A DNA stretch of 64,000 nucleotides, from contig CABQIK010000006.1 in the NCBI GenBank assembly GCA_902464275.1, positions 1 to 64,000 of the forward strand, written 5' to 3'. The stretch is from an uncultured Alphaproteobacteria bacterium (GTDB lineage Bacteria > Pseudomonadota > Alphaproteobacteria > RF32 > CAG-239). The translations under genes were made by a program, and so were the position numbers. Below are positions 52,271-61,968 of the stretch, in pieces (the stretch's first letter is position 1; every line of letters starts with the position of its first letter). The notes under the pieces are model-generated. The model ran no database searches and was not told the DNA's origin. It saw only the letters and a list, made by a program, of their open reading frames with translations.

Positions 52271-52588
52271 ATGAAAAAGATTTTGTTTGCCGTTGCCCTT
52301 GTTTTGGCATTTTCCGCTTTTGAAGCCAAAGCGCTTGATTTAGTCGGTATGGCGCAAAAAGCTCAGGATAAAGTTGACGCCGCCACTACCGATGTTGAAG
52401 CCAAAAAAGCGGAGGCTAATGCCAAAGTAGAGGCTAAAAAAGCCGAAGCTGCTCAGAAAAAGGCCGAGCAGGAAGCTAAAGCCGCTGAAAAGAAGGCCAA
52501 GCAAGAAGAAGCCAAAGCCAAATTAAAGCAAGATTTGGGGCAGGTAAAAGATGATGTTAATGCCTTAAAAGGCGCTTTTGTCAACTAA
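52271..52588 (+). CDS. Small secreted Lys/Ala/Glu-rich coiled-coil protein
   Basis: This is a 105-residue protein with a signal peptide (about 1-21, ending EAKA). The mature part is a near-continuous helix rich in Lys, Ala and Glu (KAEAKVEAKKAEAAQ type) with heptad character. It is probably periplasmic. No family is assigned. AAGGAG lies before the ATG and a strong terminator follows. Confidence 0.75.
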   Translation: MKKILFAVALVLAFSAFEAKALDLVGMAQKAQDKVDAATTDVEAKKAEANAKVEAKKAEAAQKKAEQEAKAAEKKAKQEEAKAKLKQDLGQVKDDVNALKGAFVN

Positions 52589-52604
52589 AATTTTAAGCTA
52601 AAAC

Positions 52605-52646
52605 TTTAAGCCTGAAGAGCATCTTCTTTTCAGGCTTAAATTTTTT
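52605..52646 (+). terminator. Terminator after the small secreted protein
   Basis: TTTAAGCCTGAA pairs with TTCAGGCTTAAA, with further pairing toward the loop (GA/TC), followed by a T run. Confidence 0.9.
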
Positions 52647-52756
52647 AAATGCTTATGTTGAGGGGTGTTTCAGAAAATGCAAATATATATAATATATACT
52701 TGCAAAACAAATTTTATAAGCTATGATACGGCAATATAAAAGCAAAGGAATTTTTA

Positions 52757-53737
52757 ATGCCGAAAATATCTGTTATAATCCCGATATATAACGCGGCGCC
52801 TTATTTACCGCGATGCCTTGACAGTGTTTTGCGCCAAAGCATGGATAACTTTGAGCTGATTTGCGTTAATGACGGTTCTTCAGATGAAAGCGGTAAAATT
52901 TTAGCCGAATATGCCGAGGCGGATGCCCGCATTAAAGTTTTCAGTCAGGATAACCGCGGCGTTTCATCGGCTCGTAATTGCGGCCTTGATAATTGCGCGG
53001 CTGATTATGTTTGTTTTGTTGATGCCGATGATTATGTTCATCCTGACATGCTTAAAATTTTGTATTCGTCTGCTACCAAAGACAATGCCGATGTTGCGGT
53101 TGCCGGCATGAAAAACGTTAATGAAATTCTTTGCGTAAAATTTTTGCCTCTTGACAGCTCTAAAATTAAAAGTAGCGTTTACAATCAGCCGTTTGAGGCC
53201 TTTTTACACGATAAAAAAATTCGTTCTGTTTCAACGGCAAAACTATATAAAGCCTCCTTGCTTAAAAATATTCGTTTTACGGAAGGTACTCGTTACGAGG
53301 ATGTTCCGTTTACGGTTGAGGTTATGCAAAATGCCCGCAAACTGGTTTTGCTTGATGTTCAGCTGTATTATTATTTTCAGCATCAGCAATCTTTTATGCA
53401 CCAACCGTTTAGCTTAACCAATGTTGCCGATTATGAACGGGTAATTACTAAAGTGTACAATTTGTGCCAGACCAAAACTCCCGATAAAGTATGGCAGACG
53501 CGTAAAAATATTTTAAATCAGCGTTTTAAAATGATGCTTAATCAGGCTGTAAGGCGCCAAAAAAACGTTGCTGAGCAAAAGGCGGTGTTTGCAAAAATTC
53601 AACAGGTTGTCAAGTTGTTGTATCAACAAGGCATGCTATCGTATGACGGGCTGAAAATAAAACATAAAATACGGTTGTTTTTACTGCTGAATTTTAAAAA
53701 TTCGGAACCGTGCCGCCTGTGGTCAAATTTTGTTTAA
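52757..53737 (+). CDS. Family 2 glycosyltransferase
   Basis: This is a cytosolic GT-A glycosyltransferase, 326 residues. It has the N-terminal ISVIIPIYNAAPYLPRCLDS, then NDGSSDESGKIL, VSSARNCGLD and the metal-binding VDADDYV. It likely adds a sugar during surface polysaccharide synthesis. It overlaps the reading frame of the next gene's first codons and starts a four-gene operon. Confidence 0.88.
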   Translation: MPKISVIIPIYNAAPYLPRCLDSVLRQSMDNFELICVNDGSSDESGKILAEYAEADARIKVFSQDNRGVSSARNCGLDNCAADYVCFVDADDYVHPDMLKILYSSATKDNADVAVAGMKNVNEILCVKFLPLDSSKIKSSVYNQPFEAFLHDKKIRSVSTAKLYKASLLKNIRFTEGTRYEDVPFTVEVMQNARKLVLLDVQLYYYFQHQQSFMHQPFSLTNVADYERVITKVYNLCQTKTPDKVWQTRKNILNQRFKMMLNQAVRRQKNVAEQKAVFAKIQQVVKLLYQQGMLSYDGLKIKHKIRLFLLLNFKNSEPCRLWSNFV

Positions 53738-53762
53738 TTACGGATTAAAAAACGGTATTCTG

Positions 53763-54962
53763 ATGCAGCATAAGTTAAAAGTTTTATTTGATATGGAGCA
53801 ACTTGCCGTTTCCGGCACCAATGGTACCGGAGTGGTTCGCGTTGCCGACATTCTTTTTAAAAAATTATGCCGCAGCAAAAATATTGAAGTTTATCCTTTG
53901 CTCACATCGTTCAGAGGCGATGTGGCGTTTTATCTTGACACGGTTGGTTTGAGTGACCAAAAGTCAAAGTTGGTATATATGACAAGTTTGCGCAAAACCT
54001 GTAAACATGACAATTTATATAAAACCATTGTGGCTAAAATTTTTGAGGTTATTTGCCGCATAAAATATGGCCGCAGGTTGCAAAACTTTGATGCTTATAT
54101 TTCTGTTTTCAGTCCTGTTTCACCGGTTATATACAAAAGCAAACTTAAAACTTTTGCCTTTGTGCATGACTTAATACCGGTTTTGTTTCCGGAATATTGT
54201 AATGCCAAGTTCGCAAAAAAATATACGCAATGGATGAAAAGCGTTAAATCAGATATTGTGTTTGCTATTTCCAATTCTACCCGAAACGACTTTTGCGCTT
54301 TTCGCCCCGATTATGATGCCGGCAAAGTTAAGGTGGTTTATTTGGGCGCCGATGAACGGTTTAAGCCGGTGAAAAATGCTGAAATACGCGCCAAATATAA
54401 CATTAAAACCGCTAAATATATTTTAGCCGTATCTGAAATATCGGCGCGCAAAAATTTTGAGCATTTGTTAAAATCATTTGCTGTTCTGAACGCGGCTTAT
54501 CAGGTTAAAGATGTTTCTTTGGTGTTGGTCGGCCCCAAGCGCAAAGGTTTTAACGCTGTGGATGATTTGTTGCGCGATATGCCTTCTTGTCTGAATAACA
54601 TTGTGCAAACCGGATATGCCGATGATGCGGATATGCCGGCCTTATATTCTGAGGCTTGTGCGTTTGTTTACCCGAGCTTGTATGAAGGATTCGGTTTGCC
54701 GGTGCTTGAAGCCATGCAGTGCGGAACGCCGGTAATCTGCGCAAACAACAGCTCATTGCCTGAGGTCGGCGGCAGCGCGGCGCTGTATGTTTCAGGGCAC
54801 GATGAACATGAAACGGCCTCTGTTTTACATAAGCTGTGTACAGATAAAAATTTGTGTGATACACTGTCAGCCAAAGCGATAAAGCAGGCAAAAAAATTTG
54901 CTTGGGGCACTTTTGCAAAACAAATTGAACAATGTGTTATAACAGAATGCGCTAATCGCTGA
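53763..54962 (+). CDS. Family 4 (GT-B) glycosyltransferase
   Basis: This is a 399-residue GT-B glycosyltransferase. The C-terminal donor-binding region reads YPSLYEGFGLPVLEAMQCGTP with the E-x7-E motif, followed by SLPEVGG. FVHDLIPVLFPEYC marks the N-terminal domain. I start it at ATG 53763; an in-frame TTG at 53730 would overlap the upstream gene. Linked to GT2 and O-acylation genes. Confidence 0.87.
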   Translation: MQHKLKVLFDMEQLAVSGTNGTGVVRVADILFKKLCRSKNIEVYPLLTSFRGDVAFYLDTVGLSDQKSKLVYMTSLRKTCKHDNLYKTIVAKIFEVICRIKYGRRLQNFDAYISVFSPVSPVIYKSKLKTFAFVHDLIPVLFPEYCNAKFAKKYTQWMKSVKSDIVFAISNSTRNDFCAFRPDYDAGKVKVVYLGADERFKPVKNAEIRAKYNIKTAKYILAVSEISARKNFEHLLKSFAVLNAAYQVKDVSLVLVGPKRKGFNAVDDLLRDMPSCLNNIVQTGYADDADMPALYSEACAFVYPSLYEGFGLPVLEAMQCGTPVICANNSSLPEVGGSAALYVSGHDEHETASVLHKLCTDKNLCDTLSAKAIKQAKKFAWGTFAKQIEQCVITECANR

Positions 54963-55004
54963 TGCCGGTGCCGGTTGGGCATAACTTTTGTTAAGTAAAA
55001 AATT

Positions 55005-56216
55005 ATGAAGCGGACGTTTTTAAATTTATGGATGGCTGTAAAATCAGCGTTTAAACATAAATTCAGCGGATTGTCATTACTGAACGCCGCATTTTTACTG
55101 CTGTTTTTTATAATGCTTTTTATTCCGATGACAAAAATCAACAGGGCGAACATTTCACCGGCTGAAAATCGGGTGTTGGCAAAGTTTCCGCCGCTATTTA
55201 AAAACAACAGCCTTAACAATACTTTTGGGGTGGAATTTGACAAGTGGTTTTCTGACCGCTTTCGCTTTCGTGATGAGCTGATAACCGGCTATGCTAAATT
55301 GCAGTTTGTAAATAAAATTATTTCGGCTCATAACACTATTTTAAATTCGCAAACGCAATGGGTGTTTAATAAAAATCTGCTCAAATATGTAACGGTCAGC
55401 CCAGAAAAAGAAGAACAGATTTTATCGGCGTTTAACACGTTGGCAAAATTTTCCGAGCAACACGGTATTAAAACTTATGTGATGATTGTGCCGAGCAAAA
55501 TTGACTTGTATCGGCAATATGCCAAGCCTTATGCTGTGCGCGATGAATTGTTTACGGGTGATTTAATTTACCGCCTGCAAGCCAAAAGCCCTTTGCCTCT
55601 TTTGTTTCCGTATCAGGAACTTAAAGCAGCTTCCGCGCAAAACTTAACCTTTTACAAAACCGAGCACCACTGGACTGATTGGGGCGCATATACCGGTTAC
55701 AAAGCGCTTTTAACCCGCGTTAAACAAGATTTTCCGGATGTTAAAGTTGCTGCTCTGTCTGATTTTGAGCATTTTCAAAGCAATATGGTTCGCGGCGGGT
55801 TCGGCAGGTTTTTTACATTGGGCAGAACATTTGTCCGCATGCACATTGATTATCCGGCAGAAAAATTGCTTGATGTTACTTACGATTATTACGGTACTCG
55901 CACGGAGTTAAAAGCCGCTATGCATCACGAGCCGTATTATCGCACCAAAGATTTTACTAATGATTCCGCTGGCAATAATTACAAAGTGTTTTTAACCGGA
56001 ACATCAATGAATGAAAGTCTTTTACAGTTTTTGCCCGAGAGTTTTAAAGAGGTTAAATATTATCGCTTAAACAATGTTAAAAACGTATCTTCAAAAGATG
56101 ATTTCAAACTTTTAAGCCGGTACCAAACTGATATTTTGGCGTTTGAGCCGGATATTTTAATCGCGGTGTTTACTGAAGAAAATCTGCTCAAATTAAATAT
56201 GCTTAATAAGGACTGA
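55005..56216 (+). CDS. AlgJ/AlgX-like (DHHW family) O-acetylation protein
   Basis: This is a 403-residue protein with one N-terminal membrane segment (about 26-44) and a periplasmic SGNH-like domain. Landmarks are ENRVLAKFPPL, FDKWFSDRFRFRDELI, MIVPSKIDLY and TEHHWTDWGAY, the last corresponding to the DHHW motif, with the GTSMNESL block as the likely catalytic Ser region. Such proteins work with an MBOAT partner, encoded 4 bases downstream, to move acyl groups onto exopolysaccharide. Confidence 0.85.
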   Translation: MKRTFLNLWMAVKSAFKHKFSGLSLLNAAFLLLFFIMLFIPMTKINRANISPAENRVLAKFPPLFKNNSLNNTFGVEFDKWFSDRFRFRDELITGYAKLQFVNKIISAHNTILNSQTQWVFNKNLLKYVTVSPEKEEQILSAFNTLAKFSEQHGIKTYVMIVPSKIDLYRQYAKPYAVRDELFTGDLIYRLQAKSPLPLLFPYQELKAASAQNLTFYKTEHHWTDWGAYTGYKALLTRVKQDFPDVKVAALSDFEHFQSNMVRGGFGRFFTLGRTFVRMHIDYPAEKLLDVTYDYYGTRTELKAAMHHEPYYRTKDFTNDSAGNNYKVFLTGTSMNESLLQFLPESFKEVKYYRLNNVKNVSSKDDFKLLSRYQTDILAFEPDILIAVFTEENLLKLNMLNKD

Positions 56217-56220
56217 CGCC

Positions 56221-57606
56221 ATGCTTTTTTCTTCCATGACATTTGTATTTATGTTTTTACCGTTGGTCTTTACCGCCTATTTGCTCATGCCGCCGCGTTT
56301 TCGCAATGGCTTGTTGCTGGCGGCGAGCATATTGTTTTATGCATGGGGCGAGCCGCGTTATGTGGCGATAATGCTTTTAACAGTGCTGATTAATTGGCTT
56401 GGAGCATTATTGATTGCGCGTTTTCAAAAGCACAAAACTTTAATATTAACCGCTTCCGTAATTACTGATTTAAGCTTTTTGTTTTATTTTAAATATTTTA
56501 ATTTTGTGGCCATAAATATCAATGCTTTTGCCGGTGCAGACATTCCGTTGCTGAAGGTGATTATGCCGATTGGCATTTCGTTTTACACTTTTCAGGCTAT
56601 GTCATATTTGGCAGACGTTTACTCCGGCAAAGCGCGGGCAGAGGCAAGTATTTTTAAGCTTGCGCTTTATGTTACGCTATTTCCGCAGTTGGTGGCCGGC
56701 CCGATAGTTAAATATCATGATATTGCAGGGCAGTTAAGCAATCGTACAATAAGTTTGGATAAGGTTTTATATGGGGTGCGGCGCTTTATTATCGGTCTTG
56801 CTAAAAAGGTGCTGATAGCCAATACTCTTGGCGTGGCGGCAGACGCTATATTTGCGCAGCCGGTAACAAACTTTGATGCCCTGACCGCATGGGCGGGCGC
56901 GCTTGCCTATTCTTTGCAGTTGTTTTACGATTTTTCCGGCTATTCCGATATGGCTATCGGGCTTGGCGCTATGTTTGGGTTTAAGTTTTTTGAAAACTTT
57001 AATTATCCCTACATTTCCAAATCAGTCAGCGAGTTTTGGCAAAGGTGGCATATCTCGCTTTCAAGCTGGTTTAAAGAGTATTTGTATATTTCGCTTGGCG
57101 GCAATCGCAATGGCAGGGCTCGCACGGTGTTTAATTTGGCAGTGGTGTTTTTGGCAACCGGAATTTGGCACGGCGCGGAATGGACTTTTGTGGCGTGGGG
57201 TGTTTGGCACGGCGCGTTTGTCATCATTGAAAAACTCAGCGGTTGGCATAAAACAAGCCGCTTTAAGCTGTTGCATCATGCGTATTGCTTGTTGGTGCTG
57301 ATTATCGGTTGGGTAATCTTCCGAGCTGAAAATTTAGCCTATGCTTACGTATATTTGCAAAATATGTTTGGGCTGTTAAGCACGCACAATATCGCTAACC
57401 AAATCGGCGCTTATATTGACAACTTGGAGCTGATAGTTTTGACTGTGGCAATAGTTTGCGCTTTGCCGATATTTAAAAATATGATGAAAGTTAAAAGTTC
57501 ATGGGCAAATTTGGCGATTAATATTTGGCTGCTCATTTTATTTTTGCTTTCAACAGCGGCGCTTGCCTCATCAACTTATAACCCGTTTATTTATTTCCGG
57601 TTTTAA
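56221..57606 (+). CDS. MBOAT family O-acyltransferase (AlgI-like)
   Basis: This is a 461-residue polytopic protein with about eleven spans. MBOAT landmarks are MPIGISFYTFQAMSYL, FPQLVAGPI, YDFSGYSDMAIG, FWQRWHISLSSWFKEYLY and GIWHGAEW with the conserved His. It would pass acetyl groups across the inner membrane to the preceding AlgJ/X-like protein. With the two glycosyltransferases it makes a compact polysaccharide-decorating operon. Confidence 0.92.
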   Translation: MLFSSMTFVFMFLPLVFTAYLLMPPRFRNGLLLAASILFYAWGEPRYVAIMLLTVLINWLGALLIARFQKHKTLILTASVITDLSFLFYFKYFNFVAININAFAGADIPLLKVIMPIGISFYTFQAMSYLADVYSGKARAEASIFKLALYVTLFPQLVAGPIVKYHDIAGQLSNRTISLDKVLYGVRRFIIGLAKKVLIANTLGVAADAIFAQPVTNFDALTAWAGALAYSLQLFYDFSGYSDMAIGLGAMFGFKFFENFNYPYISKSVSEFWQRWHISLSSWFKEYLYISLGGNRNGRARTVFNLAVVFLATGIWHGAEWTFVAWGVWHGAFVIIEKLSGWHKTSRFKLLHHAYCLLVLIIGWVIFRAENLAYAYVYLQNMFGLLSTHNIANQIGAYIDNLELIVLTVAIVCALPIFKNMMKVKSSWANLAINIWLLILFLLSTAALASSTYNPFIYFRF

Positions 57607-57608
57607 AA

Positions 57609-57640
57609 AGTCCGCCTCAGCGATTGCTTTGGCGGATTTC
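57609..57640. terminator. Convergent terminator (MBOAT / flippase-like)
   Basis: TCCGCC pairs with GGCGGA around a 14-base loop; a T run follows on the minus strand and a weaker one on the plus strand. Confidence 0.5.
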
Positions 57641-57648
57641 AATTTGAG

Positions 57649-58848
57649 CTATTTCTTTTTTCGGCGCTGAGTTTTCCGCTTACCTGCCTTAACCGGTTTT
57701 TCTTTATAACCGATGTTTTTGGCCTTTTCAGTAATATTGTGCGCTTTTTCTTTTATGTTATGCGCTGTATTGTGCGCTTTTTCTGAAATGTTTTTGGTTT
57801 TGTTTACCAAATAGTTTTTAAGTCTGGTTAATTTGCGCTGTTTTTTAATTTCATTTTGCCGATGCGCCAAATATCCCTCGTATGAGAACAAGGCAATACC
57901 GGATAAAATCAGCGGCAACAGATAATAAATAATGCGGTAAGCAATCAGTGCGCCGAATAACATAGCCTGATTATCCGCCCCCGGAATAATGTTTGAAAAC
58001 ACCAGCTCAAACACGCCGAGACCGCCCGGAACCTGACTGTACACGCCTAAAATTTGCGCAATGATAAACGCGCCCATAAACACGTCAAATGGAATATCAA
58101 TAAAGTGAATTAAGGTAAAATAAAGCACCAATGAGGCCATTAAAATATCTGCGCTACCGATAACAACTTGTGCCGCCGACATTTTTAAGCTTGGAATGGC
58201 GAACTTAATGCCTTTAATATCAATCGCTTTTTTATAGTAAACGCTTGCGCCGAAATAAATCAGCAACCCGATAAATGAGGCAATGGCAATAATCGCGGTG
58301 GTCATTTGTGAGAGGGCGCCTTCTCCGAACGCATGCTCAGGAGTTATTACATAGCCGACAATAATCAAAAAGAAGCAGGCAACCAAATAGGTAAAGCCGG
58401 AAAAAGTTACCATTTTAACAATTTCATCGGCATGAATTCGCCATCTGGTGTATAGGCGGTATCTGATAGCGCCGCCTGAAACAATGGCGTGACCTGCGTT
58501 GTTGCTGACCGAAAAACCGATAAACCCTGCAAAAATCCATTTCCATGCTGCAAGCTTATGTTTAATATATTTAAGCGCCAAAAAGTCGTATGATGATAAA
58601 GCCACATAGCCGCAAAACGAGGCAAGGCAGGCATATAACAAATTGCGAACCGGAATACTCAATAGCGCGTTTTTCAAATCTTCAAGGTGGTATTTTGAAA
58701 GTTGTTTATAAATCATAAACGCGGCCAGTGCAAAAAAGAACAGTCCCGCCCATGAAATCAGTTTTTTAATAAAACGCTTGGTTTTGTATCCTATGCCTTT
58801 TTTCGGAGTTTCGGTTTTAATGTTTTGTTTTTTCAATTTAATCACCAT
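57649..58848 (-). CDS. Lysylphosphatidylglycerol synthase TM / UPF0104 family protein
   Basis: This is a 399-residue protein with about eight membrane spans. Typical UPF0104 blocks are SNNAGHAIVSGGAIRYRLY, QVPGGLGVFELVFSNI and AYRIIYYLLPLILSG. Family members include the MprF flippase part and YbhN-like proteins. There is no C-terminal synthase domain. The last 70 residues are a basic, repetitive helix (NISEKAHN, NIKEKAHN, NITEKAKN) ending RKTQRRKKK. The start is 11 bases after the Sel1 gene in the same direction. Confidence 0.85.
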   Translation of the reverse strand: MVIKLKKQNIKTETPKKGIGYKTKRFIKKLISWAGLFFFALAAFMIYKQLSKYHLEDLKNALLSIPVRNLLYACLASFCGYVALSSYDFLALKYIKHKLAAWKWIFAGFIGFSVSNNAGHAIVSGGAIRYRLYTRWRIHADEIVKMVTFSGFTYLVACFFLIIVGYVITPEHAFGEGALSQMTTAIIAIASFIGLLIYFGASVYYKKAIDIKGIKFAIPSLKMSAAQVVIGSADILMASLVLYFTLIHFIDIPFDVFMGAFIIAQILGVYSQVPGGLGVFELVFSNIIPGADNQAMLFGALIAYRIIYYLLPLILSGIALFSYEGYLAHRQNEIKKQRKLTRLKNYLVNKTKNISEKAHNTAHNIKEKAHNITEKAKNIGYKEKPVKAGKRKTQRRKKK

Positions 58849-58858
58849 ATTTTTTAAG

Positions 58859-60019
58859 TTATTTCATATTTTCATCAATGTAGCGGCGAATATTGTCGCC
58901 GAAAGTTTGCCGCACATAAGAAGTAAGCTCTGACGGCTTGGCTTTAAACTGTTCAGCGGCGGTTTGTGCCGGTAACAACTGTTCAAGCTGAAGCTTTTGT
59001 TCTAAATCGTCGCGTTTTTGGGCTGCGCCCGGCGCTCCTAAAACCGAGGCGATGTTATACATAATATGCGCCCGCACCAAATTACGCGGATATATTGTGC
59101 CTTCCGTCAAAATATCGGCAAGTTGCATTAAGGCTGAAACATTACCCTGCGCTGCAGAAGCGGTTAAATATTTAACTGCATTGCCGTAGTTTTTGGCAAT
59201 GCCTTGCCCGTTCATATACATCAAAGCAAGCACATATTGCGCTTCATCAAATTTTGCTTCTGATGAAATTTTCATCAGCTCAACCGCTTTATAATAGTCT
59301 TGCTGAACCTGAAAGCCTTTGTAATAAGCATATCCTAACATAAAGCGCGCGGTGTTATTACCGGCATTGGCGGCTTGTCTGAACAACTCAATCGCTTCTT
59401 GCAGATTTTTATTTTGGTTGTTTCCGCTCAAATAGATAAAAGCTAAATTAACGGCGGCGTCATCACTGCCGAGCTTAGCGGCCTGAGCAAAAAGTTCGGC
59501 GGCTTTAACATAGTTAACTTCTGTGCCGATACCGTTAAAATACAAACTTCCCAAATTGTTTAAGGCGATTTTATCATTTTGCGCGGCGGCCTTTTCATAG
59601 TATGCGAAAGCTTTGGTATAGTCGCTTTCAACGCCGTTTTCACCATATAAATACATATAGCCTAAGGCAAGTTCAGCCTCTAAATTACCTTCATCTGCCA
59701 AACGATGAATTTTTTGCAACGGAGTTTCTTCAATCTTTTCCGATTGCTCATTATTTTCTTTATTTTGAGCGGGTTCATCGGTTTTGCTGTCTAAAAACGC
59801 CGGTTTTTTAATAAATGAAAAGTTCAAAAATGAAAAAATTCCTCTGTCATCGGCAACTTGTTTTTCATCTTGTTTAACTTCAACTTTTTGCTCAGTTTTT
59901 TTGTCTGTTGCCGGCTTTTCATCGCCGCCGGTAATACCTGACGCTAAATCAATGGTTTGTGCATGAATGGCGCCTGAAATTAAGCACGAACAGCACAGAA
60001 TAAAAAGCAATTTTTTCAT
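58859..60019 (-). CDS. Secreted Sel1-repeat (TPR-like) protein
   Basis: This is a 386-residue periplasmic protein. The signal peptide (1-20) ends GAIHAQ, and a polar linker follows (25-95). About seven Sel1-like repeats (about 95-330) show the pattern AxxxLGxxYxxGxG and AxxxxxxAA. Such proteins act as scaffolds. The C-terminal helix (ELTSYVRQTFGDNIRRYIDENMK region) is conserved-looking. It is likely co-transcribed with the downstream flippase-like gene. Confidence 0.85.
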   Translation of the reverse strand: MKKLLFILCCSCLISGAIHAQTIDLASGITGGDEKPATDKKTEQKVEVKQDEKQVADDRGIFSFLNFSFIKKPAFLDSKTDEPAQNKENNEQSEKIEETPLQKIHRLADEGNLEAELALGYMYLYGENGVESDYTKAFAYYEKAAAQNDKIALNNLGSLYFNGIGTEVNYVKAAELFAQAAKLGSDDAAVNLAFIYLSGNNQNKNLQEAIELFRQAANAGNNTARFMLGYAYYKGFQVQQDYYKAVELMKISSEAKFDEAQYVLALMYMNGQGIAKNYGNAVKYLTASAAQGNVSALMQLADILTEGTIYPRNLVRAHIMYNIASVLGAPGAAQKRDDLEQKLQLEQLLPAQTAAEQFKAKPSELTSYVRQTFGDNIRRYIDENMK

Positions 60020-60149
60020 TTAACAGCCTTTCTTAAAAACGCAACAGCACAATACTAAAGTAAAAAAAACACAGTTTCAAGGTAAATTTTGTTGTAAAAT
60101 TTTTAAAAAATTGTAAGTTAAGGCATTATTGATGTTGAAAGGATAAAAA

Positions 60150-61967
60150 ATGCCGTACGAGCCGCCGATTTACACCATTAAAGACGCATGGTTAAGTTTT
60201 GGGTTAAAGCCGCTTTTTACCGGAGCTGAGTTAAATATCAGCCGCGGCGATAAAGTCTGCCTTGTAGGACGCAACGGCTCAGGAAAATCTACCTTGCTCA
60301 AAGTTATTTCCGGTGTGATAGAACCCGATAAGGCTGAAATTTTTATTCAGCCCGGCACCAAAGTTTCCTATATGCCGCAAGAACCTGATTTTTCAGCTTT
60401 TGCCACTCTGCGCGAAGTGGTGCTTTCAGGGCTTGAAAATAACGGCGAAGGGCAGGAATATAAGGCTGATATTTTAATTAAACATCTCGGCATTTTGGAA
60501 AATCAATCCCCGCGGCAGTCTTCCGGAGGCGAAATTAAAAAGGCGGCGCTGGCCAAAGCGCTTATCGGCGAGCCGGATATTTTACTGCTTGATGAGCCGA
60601 CCAACCATTTGGATATTTCAACCATTGAAAAACTTGAAGAAATTATCAACAAGTTTACCGGCGCGGTTGTCGTAATCAGCCACGACCGTATGTTTTTAGA
60701 GCATGTTTCGCACAAAACCTTTTGGCTTGACCGCGGCGTTTTGCACACCCACAATAAAGGATTTGCGGCTTTTGACGAATGGCAGGAGCAAATTTTAGAC
60801 CAAGAGATTATTGCTCAAAAATATCTTAACAAAAAAATTGAAGAAGAAACAGAATGGCTGCATAAAGGAGTAACTGCCCGCCGCAAACGTAATCAGGGCA
60901 GATTGCGCCGCTTGCAGCAGTTAAGGCAGGAGCGCCGCGAGCAAGTTAAACAAATCGGCTCCGTTAATTTGGAAATTGATTCCGGCGAAGTGCGCTCCCG
61001 CTTGGTTATTGAAGCCAAGCATATTTACAAATCGTATGGCGAGCGCGAGTTGGTTAAAGACTTTTCTATCCGTATTATGAAGGGCAACCGCATCGGCGTG
61101 GTCGGACCTAACGGCGCCGGTAAAACCACATTGATTAAGCTTCTCACCAAAAAAATTGCGCCCGATTCCGGCTTTGTGCGTATGGGCAAAAATTTGGAAG
61201 AGGCTTATTTTGACCAAAACCGCATTACGCTAGACCCTAAAAAAACTTTGTGGAAAACCTTGTGCAATGAGGGCGACCATATCTGGGTGCGCGGTCATTG
61301 GTGCCATGTGGTTGCGTACTTAAAAGACTTTTTATTTAAGCCCGAGCAGGCGCAATGTCCGGTATCGTCATTATCAGGCGGCGAAAAGAACCGCTTAATG
61401 CTTGCGGTGGCTTTGGCGCGCGCCTCCAACTTTTTGGTGCTTGACGAGCCCACCAATGACTTAGACATGGATACGCTTGATCTGTTGCAAGAGGTTTTGG
61501 ACGAGTATCAGGGCACGATTTTAATTGTCAGCCACGATCGCGATTTTATGGATAAAGTGGCAACCTCATTGCTTTATATGAAAGGCGACGGCACAATTAT
61601 TGAGCATATCGGCAGTTATTCCGAATTAATTACCAAGCTTGCAAATAAACCGGTAAAAGAGGTTAAAAAAGCCAAAACTGCGCCGGCTCCGCTGCCGGAG
61701 GCCGCTAAAAGTAAAGCCGTGGCGCGTTTAAGTTACAAAGAAAAGCGTTTAACTGAAATTCTGCCTGCTGAAATTGCGGCTCTTGAGCAAAAAATTGCCG
61801 CCATTGAACAAACTTTATCGGAAGACGTTGAACTTTACACCCGCAATCCGCAGGAGTTTGACCGCTTAACCGCCGAGTTGCAGGAGTGCCAACTGGATAA
61901 AGACGAAAAAGAAACCGCATGGCTTGAACTGCAAATAAAATGCGATGCCTTGCAAAGCGGCGAATAG
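60150..61967 (+). CDS. uup: ABC-F family ATPase (Uup)
   Basis: This is a cytosolic ABC-F protein with two fused ATPase domains: Walker A GRNGSGKST (first) and GPNGAGKTT (second), with signatures SSGGEIKK and LSGGEKNR. The linker (about 240-300) is Arg/Gln-rich. A C-terminal coiled coil (about 520-605) is typical of Uup, which binds DNA and ribosomes. The length is 605 residues. AAAGGAT precedes the ATG. It converges on mutS with one base between stop codons. Confidence 0.9.
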   Translation: MPYEPPIYTIKDAWLSFGLKPLFTGAELNISRGDKVCLVGRNGSGKSTLLKVISGVIEPDKAEIFIQPGTKVSYMPQEPDFSAFATLREVVLSGLENNGEGQEYKADILIKHLGILENQSPRQSSGGEIKKAALAKALIGEPDILLLDEPTNHLDISTIEKLEEIINKFTGAVVVISHDRMFLEHVSHKTFWLDRGVLHTHNKGFAAFDEWQEQILDQEIIAQKYLNKKIEEETEWLHKGVTARRKRNQGRLRRLQQLRQERREQVKQIGSVNLEIDSGEVRSRLVIEAKHIYKSYGERELVKDFSIRIMKGNRIGVVGPNGAGKTTLIKLLTKKIAPDSGFVRMGKNLEEAYFDQNRITLDPKKTLWKTLCNEGDHIWVRGHWCHVVAYLKDFLFKPEQAQCPVSSLSGGEKNRLMLAVALARASNFLVLDEPTNDLDMDTLDLLQEVLDEYQGTILIVSHDRDFMDKVATSLLYMKGDGTIIEHIGSYSELITKLANKPVKEVKKAKTAPAPLPEAAKSKAVARLSYKEKRLTEILPAEIAALEQKIAAIEQTLSEDVELYTRNPQEFDRLTAELQECQLDKDEKETAWLELQIKCDALQSGE

Positions 61968-61968
61968 T

